Shown in pieces: positions 36,585 to 37,152 of a DNA stretch of 37,152 bases (positions within the stretch are counted from its first letter, which is position 1; each line of letters starts with the position of its first letter). The stretch comes from Acidobacteriota bacterium. GTDB taxonomy: Bacteria > Acidobacteriota > UBA6911 > JACQTF01. The notes under the pieces were generated by a model. That model was not told the DNA's origin, searched no databases, and worked only from the letters and a program-made list of their open reading frames with translations. The stretch spans positions 1-37,152 of the forward strand of contig JACQTF010000055.1 in assembly GCA_016210925.1 (NCBI GenBank), read 5' to 3'. The position numbers and the translations under genes are program-made.

Positions 36585-37152
36585 TGACGGACAAGCGCCC
36601 CTCCGCCGTGCGGGAGATGTTTGCCTCCATCGCCCCCCGCTACGACTTCCTCAATCACCTCCTCTCGGCATGCATCGATCGGCGGTGGCGCGCATTCACG
36701 GCACGGAAGCTCAGGGAAGCCCTCCCGGGCCCCCCTCCCCTCGTCCTGGACCTCTGCTGCGGGACGGGAGATCTGGCGCTGGAACTGCACTCACTCTCCC
36801 CCAGTTCTTCCGTGGTGGGCTGTGATTTCTGCCACCCCATGCTGGTCCTGGGCGCTCGCAAGGCGCACCGCGCCCGCCGGATTCTGCTGGTGGAGGGCGA
36901 TGCGCTGCGCCTCCCCTTTGGCGACAATCTCTTCGATGCCCTCACCATTGGCTTTGGACTCCGGAACCTGGAGAGCCTGGAGTCCGGCCTGAGAGAAATG
37001 CGACGGGTCCTGAGACCCGATGGCGTGCTGGCCATCCTGGAGTTCTCCCGGCCGCGCCCTTCCCTGCTGAGGCCCCTCTTTCAGCTCTATTTGGTCCACC
37101 TCCTCCCGCGGCTGGGAGACTGGCTGTCAGGCCACCGGGGACCCTACAGTTA
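36584..37152 (+). CDS. ubiE: UbiE/MenG methyltransferase (3' end outside window)
   Basis: Open frame from GTG 36584: VTDKRPSAVREMFASIAPRYDFLNHLLS...VLDLCCGTGDLALEL...GFGLRNLESLESGLREMRRVLRPDG. Confidence 0.93.
   Translation, partial: MTDKRPSAVREMFASIAPRYDFLNHLLSACIDRRWRAFTARKLREALPGPPPLVLDLCCGTGDLALELHSLSPSSSVVGCDFCHPMLVLGARKAHRARRILLVEGDALRLPFGDNLFDALTIGFGLRNLESLESGLREMRRVLRPDGVLAILEFSRPRPSLLRPLFQLYLVHLLPRLGDWLSGHRGPYS

Noticed and set aside
1-37152. tRNA, rRNA or transposase genes
   Set aside because: None recognised when reading both strands, despite the rearranged middle region

Overview
The window is a high-GC bacterial chromosome segment. The gene families and the presence of two complex I loci suggest an Acidobacteria-like organism, but that is inference. 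There are three blocks. (1) About 1-9600 (+): the distal half of a complex I operon (nuoH partial, nuoI-J-K-L-M-N) runs directly into ATP synthase Fo genes (atpZ-like, atpI, atpB, atpE). (2) About 9600-28400: an accessory, heavily remodelled region. It holds an S8 protease, secreted proteins, a cobalamin riboswitch upstream of a DUF71/COG2102 ATPase, a broken GH17-GT2 glucan-synthase-like gene, a truncated NusG/UpxY-like gene, an N-terminally decapitated mannosyl-3-phosphoglycerate-phosphatase-like gene, an intact GT2, a DUF2971 protein, a chimeric greA fragment fused head-to-head to a serine-protease-like fragment, a methyltransferase and an intact greA. (3) About 28400-34700 (-): a second complex I cluster with the unusual order nuoE-J-K-L-M-N, followed on + by a hypothetical gene, aroB and ubiE/menG (partial). 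The most interesting signal is in the intercistronic spacers. Those of the first nuo/atp operon (and aroB-menG, nuoE-nuoJ2) are filled with several unrelated families of inverted repeats. Some are built from 7-mer or 8-mer tandem units. One family (CCCCGCACCTA...TAGGTGCGGGG) abuts the upstream stop codon and, in two of three copies, appears to supply the Shine-Dalgarno-like sequence and start codon of the next gene. All product calls come from reading translations for motifs; no searches were run.
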